Positions 1 to 7,773 of a stretch of 16,409 nt of DNA are shown here, one piece after another (position 1 is the stretch's first letter; each line of letters begins with the position of its first letter). Origin of the DNA: CALSPH01 sp041690035 (GTDB lineage: Bacteria; Bacteroidota; Bacteroidia; NS11-12g; UBA955); the NCBI GenBank assembly GCA_041690035.1, contig JBDNFC010000013.1, positions 1 through 16,409 on the forward strand. Reading direction: 5' to 3'. The notes under the pieces were generated by a model. The model saw nothing but the letters and a program-made list of their open reading frames with translations, ran no database searches and was not told the origin of the DNA. The position numbers and the translations under genes were made by a program.

Positions 1-375
1 AAAAGGTTGAATTACTTTTGTACACAAAAAACCTATTTAAAACCCAATTTATCCCTGATTGCGCATTAGGGTTAGCAATGTCAGCTAAAAATACAATAGA
101 GAAAAGTGGTTTTATAAACGGTTGTAAGCGCGATAAAAAAACCGTAAAATAGAGTCATATCTGCGCAATTACTGTTTGTAAAAGCCACATTTAATTAATA
201 GCCATCAGCGGCATTAAGCAAATGAAAATCGGTAAAAAAAAGTAACCAATAATAAAACCATAGTACTAAAGAGGCAAAACATCCACTTATTTTGAGAAAT
301 GATTTTATTTAATACCATCATTTTTTTACACCATATTAATGATTGGATGATTAATAGTTAATTAAAAAAATGGTT
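1..375. other. Gene-free stretch at the left edge
   Basis: No convincing gene lies here. The stretch is AT-rich with isolated GC spots. It contains a TAnnTTTG-type promoter match reading rightward at 13-20, whose expected upstream TTTG would fall outside the window. A 24-codon ATG frame at 78-152 has no recognisable features. The 8-base words at 58-65 and 162-169 are inverted copies of each other, but both centre on the palindrome TGCGCA, so the pairing may be trivial. No tRNA-like fold is visible. The region lies downstream of the leftward dehydrogenase gene and may simply be its 3' flank plus the start region of something beyond the edge. Confidence 0.6.
13..20 (+). promoter_or_regulatory. 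Possible Bacteroidota -7 promoter element reading right
   Basis: TACTTTTG matches the TAnnTTTG element recognised by the Bacteroidota primary sigma factor. The -33 partner cannot be tested because it would lie before base 1. No supported gene follows for the next 375 bases, so it is either a chance match or the start of an untranslated transcript. Confidence 0.25.
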
Positions 376-383
376 TTATACCA
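364..383 (-). terminator. Weak hairpin plus T-run at end of dehydrogenase gene
   Basis: Read on the minus strand, TGGT and ACCA can pair as a 4-bp stem around a 5-base loop, followed directly by seven T residues. The stem overlaps the stop codon of the dehydrogenase gene. The position and T-run suit an intrinsic terminator, but the stem is very short, so this is tentative. Confidence 0.3.
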
Positions 384-1617
384 AATCCGTTAGGCTCATT
401 TCTAAACCTTTTGCACTTAGCCCAATTGTTTTGGGATTAAATTGGTGCAGTCTAATAAGAGATTGTTTTATAATATTGCTTACATCTTTAAAAATTGCCG
501 TATCATCTACTTTACCATTTTCGTGCATGAGGTAGGCAAAAACACGTGCCATACCGCAATTGGCTATAAAATCAGGAATTACAGCCATATTTTCATCCGC
601 AAGCTGACTCGTTTTTCCCATAAATATTTCGGGGTCTGCAAAGGGCACATTTGCTCCACAAGAAATAACCTCCATTTGTTGTTCAATCATTTTTAATACT
701 TGTGCCTCATTTACTAGCCGGCTTGCAGCACCAGGAATAAAAATTTCAGCTTGCAGGCTCCAAATTCTTGCATTTGTTTCTTCAAAACTTAGCATATTTT
801 CTGTAGCAAGTTGGTTGCCATTGCGCTGCATAAATAATTTTTCTATTTCTGCTAAGGTAAAACCTTTTTCGTTAATTAGTCCACCATCTTTATCAATTAT
901 ACCTACAATATTCACTCCATACTTTGCCAAGTAATAAGCAGCCGCTGCGGCCACATTTCCCCAGCCTTGAATAATTGCATTTTTTCTTGCAATCATGCCA
1001 CCCCAAATTTCGTAATAATGTCTCACAGCTTCTGCTACTCCCCAGCCGGTAATCATATCTGCCACCGTATATCCTTTGCTCAAATCTGGGCTTAGTTGAG
1101 GATTGGTTAATACCAAACTAACTCCATCTTGCAATCGGGTAATGCTCTTTAATTTTTCTTCTCTACTGTAGCCTAAATGGCCGTTTACCACTCCTTCTTG
1201 GGGGTGCAATAATCCGTAGCTATTAGTGATTGGTATTACCTCATGTATTTCATCCACATTCATATCTCCACCAGTGCCATAATAGTTTTTTAAAAGCGGG
1301 TATACTGCTTTATACCACCTTTCTAACACACCTTTTTTTCGTGGATCGTGTGGATTAAAATTTATGCCACTTTTTGCCCCCCCAATGGGTGGTCCGCATA
1401 CTGTAAATTTAATTTCCATTGTTTTGGCCAAAGATTCTACTTCTCTTTTATCCAATCCTAACCTCATTCTTGTGCCGCCACCCGCAGCACCATTTCTGAG
1501 TGAATTAATTACCAACCAACCTTGAGCCTCTGTTTCCGAATCGATCCATTCAAATACAATTTCGGGTTTTCTGCCCTCATATTTTTGCAATAAAGCAGTT
1601 AATTTTGTGTTTTTCAT
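376..1617 (-). CDS. Glu/Leu/Phe/Val dehydrogenase family protein
   Basis: NAD(P)-dependent amino-acid dehydrogenase, 413 residues from the chosen start, which would reversibly oxidise an L-amino acid to its 2-oxo acid and ammonia in the cytoplasm. The dimerisation/catalytic half carries GGTRM (about 47-51, a block familiar from leucine/phenylalanine dehydrogenases) and PIGGAKSGI with the expected catalytic lysine at about 82, with a second conserved lysine at about 70. Then comes TGGDMNVDE with an aspartate at about 118. The Rossmann half has QGWGNVA at about 217-223 and a late PDFIANCG block. The GGAKSG form resembles glutamate dehydrogenases while GGTRM resembles leucine dehydrogenases, so the substrate is left open. 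An ATG at 1623 is also in frame, but 1617 gives a 4-base ATGA overlap with anmK, which suggests translational coupling. Confidence 0.88.
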   Translation of the reverse strand: MKNTKLTALLQKYEGRKPEIVFEWIDSETEAQGWLVINSLRNGAAGGGTRMRLGLDKREVESLAKTMEIKFTVCGPPIGGAKSGINFNPHDPRKKGVLERWYKAVYPLLKNYYGTGGDMNVDEIHEVIPITNSYGLLHPQEGVVNGHLGYSREEKLKSITRLQDGVSLVLTNPQLSPDLSKGYTVADMITGWGVAEAVRHYYEIWGGMIARKNAIIQGWGNVAAAAAYYLAKYGVNIVGIIDKDGGLINEKGFTLAEIEKLFMQRNGNQLATENMLSFEETNARIWSLQAEIFIPGAASRLVNEAQVLKMIEQQMEVISCGANVPFADPEIFMGKTSQLADENMAVIPDFIANCGMARVFAYLMHENGKVDDTAIFKDVSNIIKQSLIRLHQFNPKTIGLSAKGLEMSLTDLV

Positions 1618-2705
1618 ATACATTTACTAAAATCACCCGACAAAACACCTCCAATACTATCTTTGGCTGCACCTGTAGCACTGGCTAGGGTATTATTCAG
1701 ATTATTAACTCTTAAATACCCCAAAAAGGCAAAAATGATAGACTCTTTGTTATTTATCAATTCATTCTCTGGCAATATTACCTGAGCTTCAGTGTGTGAA
1801 CCTATATGTTCAATTAGGGTTTTATTAAATGCTCCTCCACCTGTTATTAATAGTTTTTTGCCATCAGAATTTCCATTTGCCAATTGTTCTATAGACTTGC
1901 CAATTTGATACGCCACATGCTCCACAATGGTTTTCATCCTATCTTCTAAACTTAGTTCTCTATAATTTTTTACTATGGGCCACAATTCTTCGCTTATCCA
2001 ATCCCTGTTTAATGATTTAGGCCCTGATTGACTAAAAAATTCTAACCCATTAAGCTCTTCCAACATTGCTTTGTTAATCGTTCCTTTTTCTGCTATCAAC
2101 CCATCAGTGTCATAATCTTGGTTAATATCCCTTGCTAATCTATTGGTGAGTATATTGCACGCAGCAATATCAAAAGCCACCCTAACACCTTCTTTTTTAC
2201 AAGAAATATTTGCAAAGCCCCCTAAATTTAGGCAAAAATCATATTCGCTAAAAAGCATCTCGTCTCCGATGGCTACCAAAGGAGCTCCTTCGCCATGCAA
2301 TGCAAGGTCAGTTCTGCGAAAATCAGACACCACTGGCAATTCTGTTAATGCACTTAGGGTAGATCCATCGCCAATCTGACTTGTTAATTTAATCTCTGGA
2401 TTGTGAAAAATAGTATGACCATGAGATGCAATCATATCAATCGGAAAAGTGCAATTTTTTTTAAAATCATTTACTAATTCTGCTAAATAATGCGCATAAA
2501 ACACATCAGTTTTTACATAAGTTATGGCATTTTGTGTGCGCAATTTTGAGAGCCTCAATCGCCATTTGTCATCATAATCATACTTTGCACTTTGCAAAAC
2601 TTTGTATTCAATTTTTTCTCCTTCTTGCCCTATTTGGCAAAGGGCTAAATCCACGCCATCCATAGATGAACCAGACATAATACCCAATATATTTAATTTT
2701 TGCAT
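1614..2705 (-). CDS. anmK: Anhydro-N-acetylmuramic acid kinase
   Basis: AnmK, 363 residues, full family length. It cleaves and phosphorylates 1,6-anhydro-MurNAc to MurNAc-6-phosphate during cytoplasmic recycling of cell-wall fragments. The ASKHA-type fold is marked by SGSSMDGVD at 11-19 (nucleotide binding), SHGHTIFH at 94-101, GEGAPLVAIGD at 138-148, LNLGGFANIS at 159-168, FDIAACN at 178-184 with the probable catalytic base D179, GGGAFN at 289-294 and KESIIFAFLG at 320-329. In the better-known proteobacterial enzymes the catalytic block reads DTGPGN; the version here is divergent but keeps the aspartate. It is the first gene of a two-gene operon with the amino-acid dehydrogenase. No MurQ etherase is in the window. 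A well-formed promoter candidate lies at 2801-2832. Confidence 0.95.
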   Translation of the reverse strand: MQKLNILGIMSGSSMDGVDLALCQIGQEGEKIEYKVLQSAKYDYDDKWRLRLSKLRTQNAITYVKTDVFYAHYLAELVNDFKKNCTFPIDMIASHGHTIFHNPEIKLTSQIGDGSTLSALTELPVVSDFRRTDLALHGEGAPLVAIGDEMLFSEYDFCLNLGGFANISCKKEGVRVAFDIAACNILTNRLARDINQDYDTDGLIAEKGTINKAMLEELNGLEFFSQSGPKSLNRDWISEELWPIVKNYRELSLEDRMKTIVEHVAYQIGKSIEQLANGNSDGKKLLITGGGAFNKTLIEHIGSHTEAQVILPENELINNKESIIFAFLGYLRVNNLNNTLASATGAAKDSIGGVLSGDFSKCI

Positions 2706-2800
2706 TTTGATTAATTTATTTAATTGAAGTAAAATAAAAGCAAGTTGTTTTATTACTATTTATATTTTCTCAATTACTTACCCCCTTTAAACTTCGGGTT

Positions 2801-2832
2801 CAAAATTAGTAGAAAGAAAGGTGAAAACCAAA
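2801..2832 (-). promoter_or_regulatory. Promoter candidate for anmK operon
   Basis: On the minus strand TTTG (2832-2829) is followed after 20 bases by TAATTTTG (2808-2801), a full match to the Bacteroidota -33/-7 promoter pattern. Transcription would begin near 2794, leaving roughly 90 untranslated bases before the anmK start at 2705. Confidence 0.55.
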
Positions 2833-2894
2833 ATGGTTTATTGTTTTTTTCAGCATAAAACTCAATTTTAAACAATACTTTATCATTTTTTGGT

Positions 2895-2902
2895 TATTTT
2901 TG
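2895..2902 (+). promoter_or_regulatory. -7 promoter element before ftsX
   Basis: TATTTTTG matches TAnnTTTG and sits 22 bases before the GTG start at 2925. No TTTG is seen at the usual upstream spacing, so only the -7 half is supported. Confidence 0.4.
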
Positions 2903-2924
2903 CAAATTAATCCTCATTTTTTAA

Positions 2925-3797
2925 GTGGCAAAAAATCAATCAAATAACGAATCAACAAATCTCATTGCGCTCTTGCCAACCATATTATCTATTTCTTCGG
3001 TTTTATTTATGGTGGGATTGCTTGGCTTAGTGCTTATAGCTTCTAAAAAAAAGACAGATGCCATTAAAGAAAATTTTGAGATTAGAGCGATTTTGCAAGA
3101 TTCTGCAAATGTGCAAGATGCAGAAAGATTAAAAAATAAATGGGCAAACAATTCAGGAATAAAAAATATTTTATTTAAAGATAAAAATATCGCTGCAAAA
3201 GAATTTGAGAAAGAAATAGGGCAAGAATTCACCACCATTTTAGAGGTCAATCCTATTCCTCACGTGCTCATAATCACATTAAAAGCAGGATTTAGTGATG
3301 AGGTGAATCTTAAAAAATTTGAAGAAGAGCTTAAATCTGAAAAGATTGTAGAAGCTGTTGATTACCAAAAAGATTTACTGGAAAATATTAAAGCAAATGT
3401 ACGCATTTTGGTAATTGTACTTTTGTGTATTACTGCACTTTTTGCGCTTATCTCTATTGCACTTATCAATAGTACCATCAGGCTTAGTTTATTTGCCAAA
3501 AGATTTATTATAAAATCAATGCAATATGTAGGCGCCACCGATTTGTTTATCATGAAACCATTTATCACCCAATTTTTATCTTATGGCATATCTAGCGCTG
3601 TAATAGCAAGTGTTGCCTTGGGTGTTATTTATTTTGGATTAATGCAATACAGCACAGATATAACCAACTTAATTGGATTTACAGCACTAATCATTGTGTG
3701 TGCGTCACTTTTTGCAATCGCACTTATTTTAGTGTTATTTAGCACTATATTTGCAGTAAAGAAATATTTAAAATTAGAAAACAATCAACTTAATTAA
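2925..3797 (+). CDS. ftsX: Cell division permease-like protein FtsX
   Basis: FtsX, 290 residues, inner-membrane partner of the FtsE ATPase; the FtsEX complex controls peptidoglycan hydrolases at the division site. The layout is classical: a first membrane segment at about 17-40, a periplasmic domain at about 41-155 containing ILEVNPIPHVLIITLK, then three further membrane segments at about 160-183, 213-238 and 247-278. The short loop after the second segment carries the family hallmark NSTIRLSLFAKR followed by MQYVGATD. The start is GTG at 2925; no in-frame ATG precedes the first membrane segment and no Shine-Dalgarno is seen. It is first in an operon with DUF3098 (11-base gap) and uppP. No ftsE lies next to it, so the ATPase must be encoded elsewhere. 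Confidence 0.93.
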   Translation: MAKNQSNNESTNLIALLPTILSISSVLFMVGLLGLVLIASKKKTDAIKENFEIRAILQDSANVQDAERLKNKWANNSGIKNILFKDKNIAAKEFEKEIGQEFTTILEVNPIPHVLIITLKAGFSDEVNLKKFEEELKSEKIVEAVDYQKDLLENIKANVRILVIVLLCITALFALISIALINSTIRLSLFAKRFIIKSMQYVGATDLFIMKPFITQFLSYGISSAVIASVALGVIYFGLMQYSTDITNLIGFTALIIVCASLFAIALILVLFSTIFAVKKYLKLENNQLN

Positions 3798-3808
3798 TAT
3801 AAAATCGG

Positions 3809-4054
3809 ATGACATCAAAAAAAGAAAAAGAAATACCATTAATAGAAAAAACATTGAGAGTAAAACCTGAATTTGTTTTTGGTAAAAAAAATTATACCAT
3901 CATGATTATTGCAATGGCTATTATCGTTATTGGTTTTGTGCTGATGGTAGGCAGAACAGATATTTATGACTTTAGAAAAACTACCCTTGCGCCTTTTGTA
4001 GTGCTTTTAGGATTTGGTGTGGGTGTGTTTGCTATTATGAAAAAAGCAAAGTAG
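3809..4054 (+). CDS. DUF3098 family small membrane protein
   Basis: Small protein of 81 residues matching the DUF3098 family of Bacteroidota by size, position and topology. A charged cytoplasmic N-terminus (KKEKE, then EFVFGKKNY near 21-29) precedes a membrane segment at about 30-48. A short polar loop (GRTDIYDFRKTTLAP) follows, then a second membrane segment at about 60-77 and a KKAK tail. No catalytic residues are evident and the function is unknown. It starts 11 bases after ftsX and its stop is one base before the uppP start, so the three genes are almost certainly co-transcribed. The setting suggests a helper in division or lipid-carrier turnover, but that is inference from neighbours only. 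Confidence 0.85.
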   Translation: MTSKKEKEIPLIEKTLRVKPEFVFGKKNYTIMIIAMAIIVIGFVLMVGRTDIYDFRKTTLAPFVVLLGFGVGVFAIMKKAK

Positions 4055-4055
4055 C

Positions 4056-4853
4056 ATGCTAGATCTCTTTGCGGCCATTATTCTTGCAATTGTAGAAGGC
4101 ATAACAGAGTTTTTGCCTATTTCTTCTACAGGACACATGATTATTGTAGCTGCTTTAATGAAAATTGCTCCAACTGATTTTGTAAAACTATTTATAGTTT
4201 GCATTCAATTGGGGTGTATCATGTCTGTTTTCTTTCTTTATTTTAAAAGATTTTTTCAATCTTGGCAGTTTTATTTCAAAATATTTGTTGCATTTATTCC
4301 TGCGGTTATTGCAGGCTTGCTGCTAAAAGATTATATTGATGCTATGTTAGAAAGCCCAATTACAGTCGGTTTTGGATTGTTAATAGGTGGTATAATTTTA
4401 TTATTTATTGACAAGCTATTAAATAATCAAAGAATTGATGACACCAATAATTTGCCTTATAAATCTGCCTTTATAACTGGTTGCTATCAAGTATTGGCAA
4501 TGGTGCCTGGAGTAAGCAGGTCTGCAGCTACCATTATTGGCGGAATGCAGCAAGGCATGACACGCAAGGCTGCTGCCGAATTTAGCTTCTTTCTTGCTAT
4601 GCCCACAATGCTTGGGGCAACTGTTAAAAGTCTTTATGATTATTCTAAAACAAATGTATTGCAAAGTGAACAAATTAATTTGCTGTTGATAGGAAATGTA
4701 ATTGCTTTTGTAATCGGTATTTTTGCTATGAAATTTTTAGTAAATTTTTTAACTAAAAAAGGGTTCTATATTTTTGGGTGGTATAGAATAATTGTGGGGG
4801 CACTCATTATCATCCTTGTATATACAGGGGTGATTAAAGAAATGATAGGTTAA
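4056..4853 (+). CDS. uppP: Undecaprenyl-diphosphatase UppP/BacA
   Basis: BacA-type undecaprenyl pyrophosphate phosphatase, 265 residues, a polytopic inner-membrane enzyme. It removes a phosphate from C55-PP so the lipid carrier can be reused for peptidoglycan and other surface polymers; overexpression of this family gives bacitracin resistance. The first signature EGITEFLPISSTGH covers residues 14-27 and supplies the two catalytic glutamates (E14, E18), a serine and H27. The second, PGVSRSAAT at 151-159, supplies R155. Length and the run of hydrophobic helices are normal for the family. The ATG is one base after the DUF3098 stop. A hairpin with a T-run follows 16 bases after the stop, closing the ftsX operon. 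Confidence 0.96.
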   Translation: MLDLFAAIILAIVEGITEFLPISSTGHMIIVAALMKIAPTDFVKLFIVCIQLGCIMSVFFLYFKRFFQSWQFYFKIFVAFIPAVIAGLLLKDYIDAMLESPITVGFGLLIGGIILLFIDKLLNNQRIDDTNNLPYKSAFITGCYQVLAMVPGVSRSAATIIGGMQQGMTRKAAAEFSFFLAMPTMLGATVKSLYDYSKTNVLQSEQINLLLIGNVIAFVIGIFAMKFLVNFLTKKGFYIFGWYRIIVGALIIILVYTGVIKEMIG

Positions 4854-4869
4854 TAGCCTAAAAAAGTTG

Positions 4870-4898
4870 AGGTTTTAAAAAATAAAACCTTCTTTTTT
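4870..4898 (+). terminator. Intrinsic terminator after uppP
   Basis: Perfect 8-bp stem (AGGTTTTA at 4870-4877 with TAAAACCT at 4883-4890) around an A5 loop, followed by TCTTTTTT. It lies 16 bases beyond the uppP stop. Read leftward the same stem is followed after four bases by a T6 run, so it may also serve as a weak stop for lysS transcripts. Confidence 0.75.
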
Positions 4899-5085
4899 GC
4901 GAAGAAATATCTTTTTTTAGAATTTAATTATACCCGTAACATTCAAGCTATTATATCATTTTTCATCCAAATTTATTAAGGGATAGCTATTTACAAAATC
5001 ATCAAAAAAAAGCGAAAAAGGCAATGAATGTGTGTTATATTCATAAATATTGTTTTGTGGCAAATTCTGGGTTTGAATAAAATTA

Positions 5086-6591
5086 TTATTTTTCAGCCCT
5101 CATTTGAGGAAAAAATAGCACCTCTTGAATACTTTGCTGATTGGTTAAAAACATTGTAAGCCTATCTATCCCTATACCCAAACCGGCTGTCGGTGGCATG
5201 CCATATTCTAAAGCACGCAAAAAATCTTCGTCTAGCGGCATGGCTTCATCATCTCCTTTTCCTGCCAATACAGCTTGGTCTATAAAGCGTTTTCGCTGAT
5301 CTATAGGGTCATTTAGTTCACTGTAGGCATTGGCAATTTCTTTACCATTAATAAACAATTCGAAACGCTCTACCAAGCCTTCTTTATGGCGGTGTTTTTT
5401 AGTTAATGGGCTCATTTCTATAGGATAATCTATAATAAAAGTAGGCTGAATATAATGCTGCTCGCATTTTTCGCTAAATATTTCATCAATCAATTTACCT
5501 TTTCCCATGCTTTCGTCCACAGCAATATGGAGTTGTTTACAAATGTCTTTAAGAGCTGCCTCATCTTTATTTTCTATAGAAAATCCAGTGTGTTCCACAA
5601 TGGCATCGTGCATGGTAATTCTTTTAAAAGGTTTTGCGTAAGATATTTGATTATTACCGCATTGTACAGAGGTTGAATCATTTACTGCCAAAGCAGCTTT
5701 TTCAATCATTTCCTCTGTAAAATCCATCATCCAGTTATAATCTTTGTATGCAACATAAATTTCTAGGCCCGTAAATTCCGGGTTGTGAGTTCTATCTATA
5801 CCCTCATTTCTAAAATTTTTTGCAAATTCAAAGACACCATCAAATCCACCTACTATTAGCCTTTTTAAATAAAGTTCGTTTGCTATGCGCAAATACAAAG
5901 GCATGTCTAAGGCATTGTGATGGCTAACAAAAGGGCGCGCAGCAGCGCCACCGTGTATGGGCTGAAGAATTGGGGTTTCTACCTCTAAATAGCCTTTTTC
6001 TAAAAAAGTATTTCTTAAACTTTGTATAATTTTACTTCGTTTTATAAAAGTATCTTTTACATGAGGGTTTACCACCATATCCACATAACGCATTCTATAC
6101 CGTGACTCTGGATCTGTGAATGCATCATAAAATACACCATCTTTCTCTTTTGGCTGAGGAAAAGGGTTAAGGGCTTTTGCCAATAACTGTATGCTATGCA
6201 CATGCACAGATGTTTCGCCTGTTTGTGTTTTAAAAACATACCCTTTAATTCCAATAAAATCTCCCATATCCAGCAATTTTTTGAATAAATCGTTGTATAA
6301 AAACTTATCCTCACCCGGGCAGATTTCATCTCTATTTAAGTAAATCTGAATTTTTCCATACATATCTTGTAACACCGCAAAAGAGGCTTTACCCATAATT
6401 CTTTTACTCATTAATCTGCCTGCAATGCTTACTGTTAATGTTTGTGTATCGTCTTTTTCAAAAGCATCTTTTATGCCTTGACTATTTGCATCTATCTCAT
6501 AACTGGCTGCGGGATAGGCATCTATTCCATTTGCGGTGAGGGTTTCTAAGGTTTTTCTTCTAATAATTTGTTGCTCGTTGAGTATATTCAT
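5086..6591 (-). CDS. lysS: Lysyl-tRNA synthetase, class II
   Basis: Class II LysRS, 501 residues from the chosen start; charges tRNA-Lys with lysine in the cytoplasm. The N-terminal OB-fold anticodon-binding domain covers about 53-135 (VSIAGRLMSKRIMGKASF is its opening strand). The catalytic domain has motif 1 around LEVETPILQPIHGGAAARPF, motif 2 FRNEGIDRTHNPEFT at about 260-274 and motif 3 GLGIGIDRLTMF at about 470-481. The frame is open to an ATG at 6648, which would add 19 residues, but family members begin near MNILNEQQ, so 6591 is preferred. A TATTTTTG element at 6615-6608 also places the likely transcript start near 6601, downstream of the longer start. It is monocistronic and divergent from the T9SS protein gene. 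Confidence 0.96.
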   Translation of the reverse strand: MNILNEQQIIRRKTLETLTANGIDAYPAASYEIDANSQGIKDAFEKDDTQTLTVSIAGRLMSKRIMGKASFAVLQDMYGKIQIYLNRDEICPGEDKFLYNDLFKKLLDMGDFIGIKGYVFKTQTGETSVHVHSIQLLAKALNPFPQPKEKDGVFYDAFTDPESRYRMRYVDMVVNPHVKDTFIKRSKIIQSLRNTFLEKGYLEVETPILQPIHGGAAARPFVSHHNALDMPLYLRIANELYLKRLIVGGFDGVFEFAKNFRNEGIDRTHNPEFTGLEIYVAYKDYNWMMDFTEEMIEKAALAVNDSTSVQCGNNQISYAKPFKRITMHDAIVEHTGFSIENKDEAALKDICKQLHIAVDESMGKGKLIDEIFSEKCEQHYIQPTFIIDYPIEMSPLTKKHRHKEGLVERFELFINGKEIANAYSELNDPIDQRKRFIDQAVLAGKGDDEAMPLDEDFLRALEYGMPPTAGLGIGIDRLTMFLTNQQSIQEVLFFPQMRAEK

Positions 6592-6607
6592 GGCTGTTTT
6601 TGGCTTG

Positions 6608-6615
6608 CAAAAATA
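6608..6615 (-). promoter_or_regulatory. -7 promoter element for lysS
   Basis: Minus-strand TATTTTTG matches TAnnTTTG. It would start transcripts near 6601, about 10 bases before the ATG at 6591. No clear TTTG is found at -33. Its position inside the longer possible reading frame argues for the shorter lysS start. Confidence 0.45.
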
Positions 6616-6689
6616 GGTATTTTTGACTGTATAAATAGCTTTATGCAATTCAAACCATGTTAAAATACTTACTTTCTACAAATGAATAA

Positions 6690-6721
6690 TTTGGTTTGTA
6701 ATGCTAAAATATTTATGTTTG
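6690..6721 (+). promoter_or_regulatory. Promoter candidate for the T9SS protein gene
   Basis: TTTG at 6690-6693, a 20-base spacer, then TATGTTTG at 6714-6721: a complete match to the Bacteroidota -33/-7 pattern. Transcription would begin near 6728, about 15 bases before the ATG at 6743. Confidence 0.6.
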
Positions 6722-6742
6722 CAATAATTAAATAATATAAAT

Positions 6743-7773
6743 ATGAAAAAAATTCTACTCGTATTGGCTTTGGTATTTGGTTTTTTTGTAATGAGTTATG
6801 CGCAAAATATGGTAACCAAACTTGTTTTTCCAGCTACTTTTGATAAAATAGTTTATACTACTTGTAATAATTCTGGCAGCATTTCATCAATTGACAGTGG
6901 AGCATCAGCCTATTGGGATTTGTCTTCTTTTGGGGTATTGACAGATAGTATACCGAGGAGTATTTGAATGTACCTGCGGGTGATAAAATAAAGTTTCCTG
7001 CGGCTAATGTGATGATTAAGCAATTGGCTTATAATTATGAAACCAAAACCTATTTAAACCGAATTGAATTGACCGGTGAGATTACAAAAGTGGGTGAGAT
7101 TAGGAATTCTATGAATTATGAGGCAAAATACACTACCAACAAATCTTACATTCAATTTCCCTTATTATTTCAAAGCTCATCTACAAAATCTTTTGTGTAC
7201 ACATATACAGGAGCAATTGAAAATGGCACAAAAACAGGTAGTAATAAGTATGATGTACCTGGTTTTGGCAGGTTAAAAATGCCTGATGGCACTATTTATG
7301 ACTCGGTATATTTGATTATTAGCACAGAATTAACTCTAGAGACAGGAAAAAGTCCAGGCAAGTCAGAAACTTTTTGGTGGTATTCTAATAAATATAAGGG
7401 GCCCATTGCAGTAGTTACTTATTTTTATGGGTACAATAGTTCTAGCTCATCATTTATTAAACCACCCCCTTCTGTTATTTTTCAAAAAAAGCCAATGGAA
7501 GCTCCAAAACCAAGCAATGTTGTTCAAACAGTTGCATTAAAATTTGCAATATATCCAAATCCAGCTGTTAGCACAACAACCATAAAATCTGATGTAATAA
7601 TAACCTCTTTAACAGTTATTTCTATTGACGGAAAGGCACAAATTGTAAAAGAAAATGTTGAAAGCAAAGATGTTGTTTTAGATGTATCAGCAATAAAAAG
7701 TGGAATCTATTTTATTAGGATAACAGATTCTAATGGTAACATGGGCATAAGAAAAATATATATTCATAAATAA
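6743..7773 (+). pseudogene. Frameshifted T9SS-exported protein with type A sorting domain
   Basis: One secreted-protein gene in two frames. The first part (6743-6967) opens with signal peptide MKKILLVLALVFGFFVMSYA followed by QN and stops at TGA 6965-6967. The second part lies in another frame, open from 6949 to 7773. Adding one base between 6948 and 6949 makes the join D-S-Y-T-E-E-Y-L and yields a 343-residue protein. Its middle is probably beta-rich with no family I recognise. Its last 79 residues form a type A T9SS sorting domain: YPNP at about 271-274, then strands ending in SGIYFIRITDSNG and a basic RKIYIHK tail. The second half alone has only a TTG start and no signal peptide, so it cannot be exported by itself. 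No slippery heptamer is seen at the junction, so programmed frameshifting is unlikely. This is either a recently broken gene or a base lost in sequencing. Confidence 0.85.

Noticed and set aside
78..152. 24-codon ATG frame downstream of a promoter-like octamer at the left edge
   Set aside because: Too short, no recognisable protein feature and no other support; chance frames of this size are common.
58..169. Inverted 8-base words (58-65 and 162-169) as a possible structured RNA or site pair
   Set aside because: Both contain the palindrome TGCGCA, so the match extends only by a base or two beyond a trivial palindrome, and the flanks do not pair.
6592..6648. N-terminal extension of lysS from the ATG at 6648
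   Set aside because: The added 19 residues do not look like the LysRS start and a likely promoter element lies within them.
6940..6970. Programmed ribosomal frameshift in the T9SS gene
   Set aside because: No slippery heptamer or downstream pseudoknot-like structure is visible; a lost base explains the break simply.
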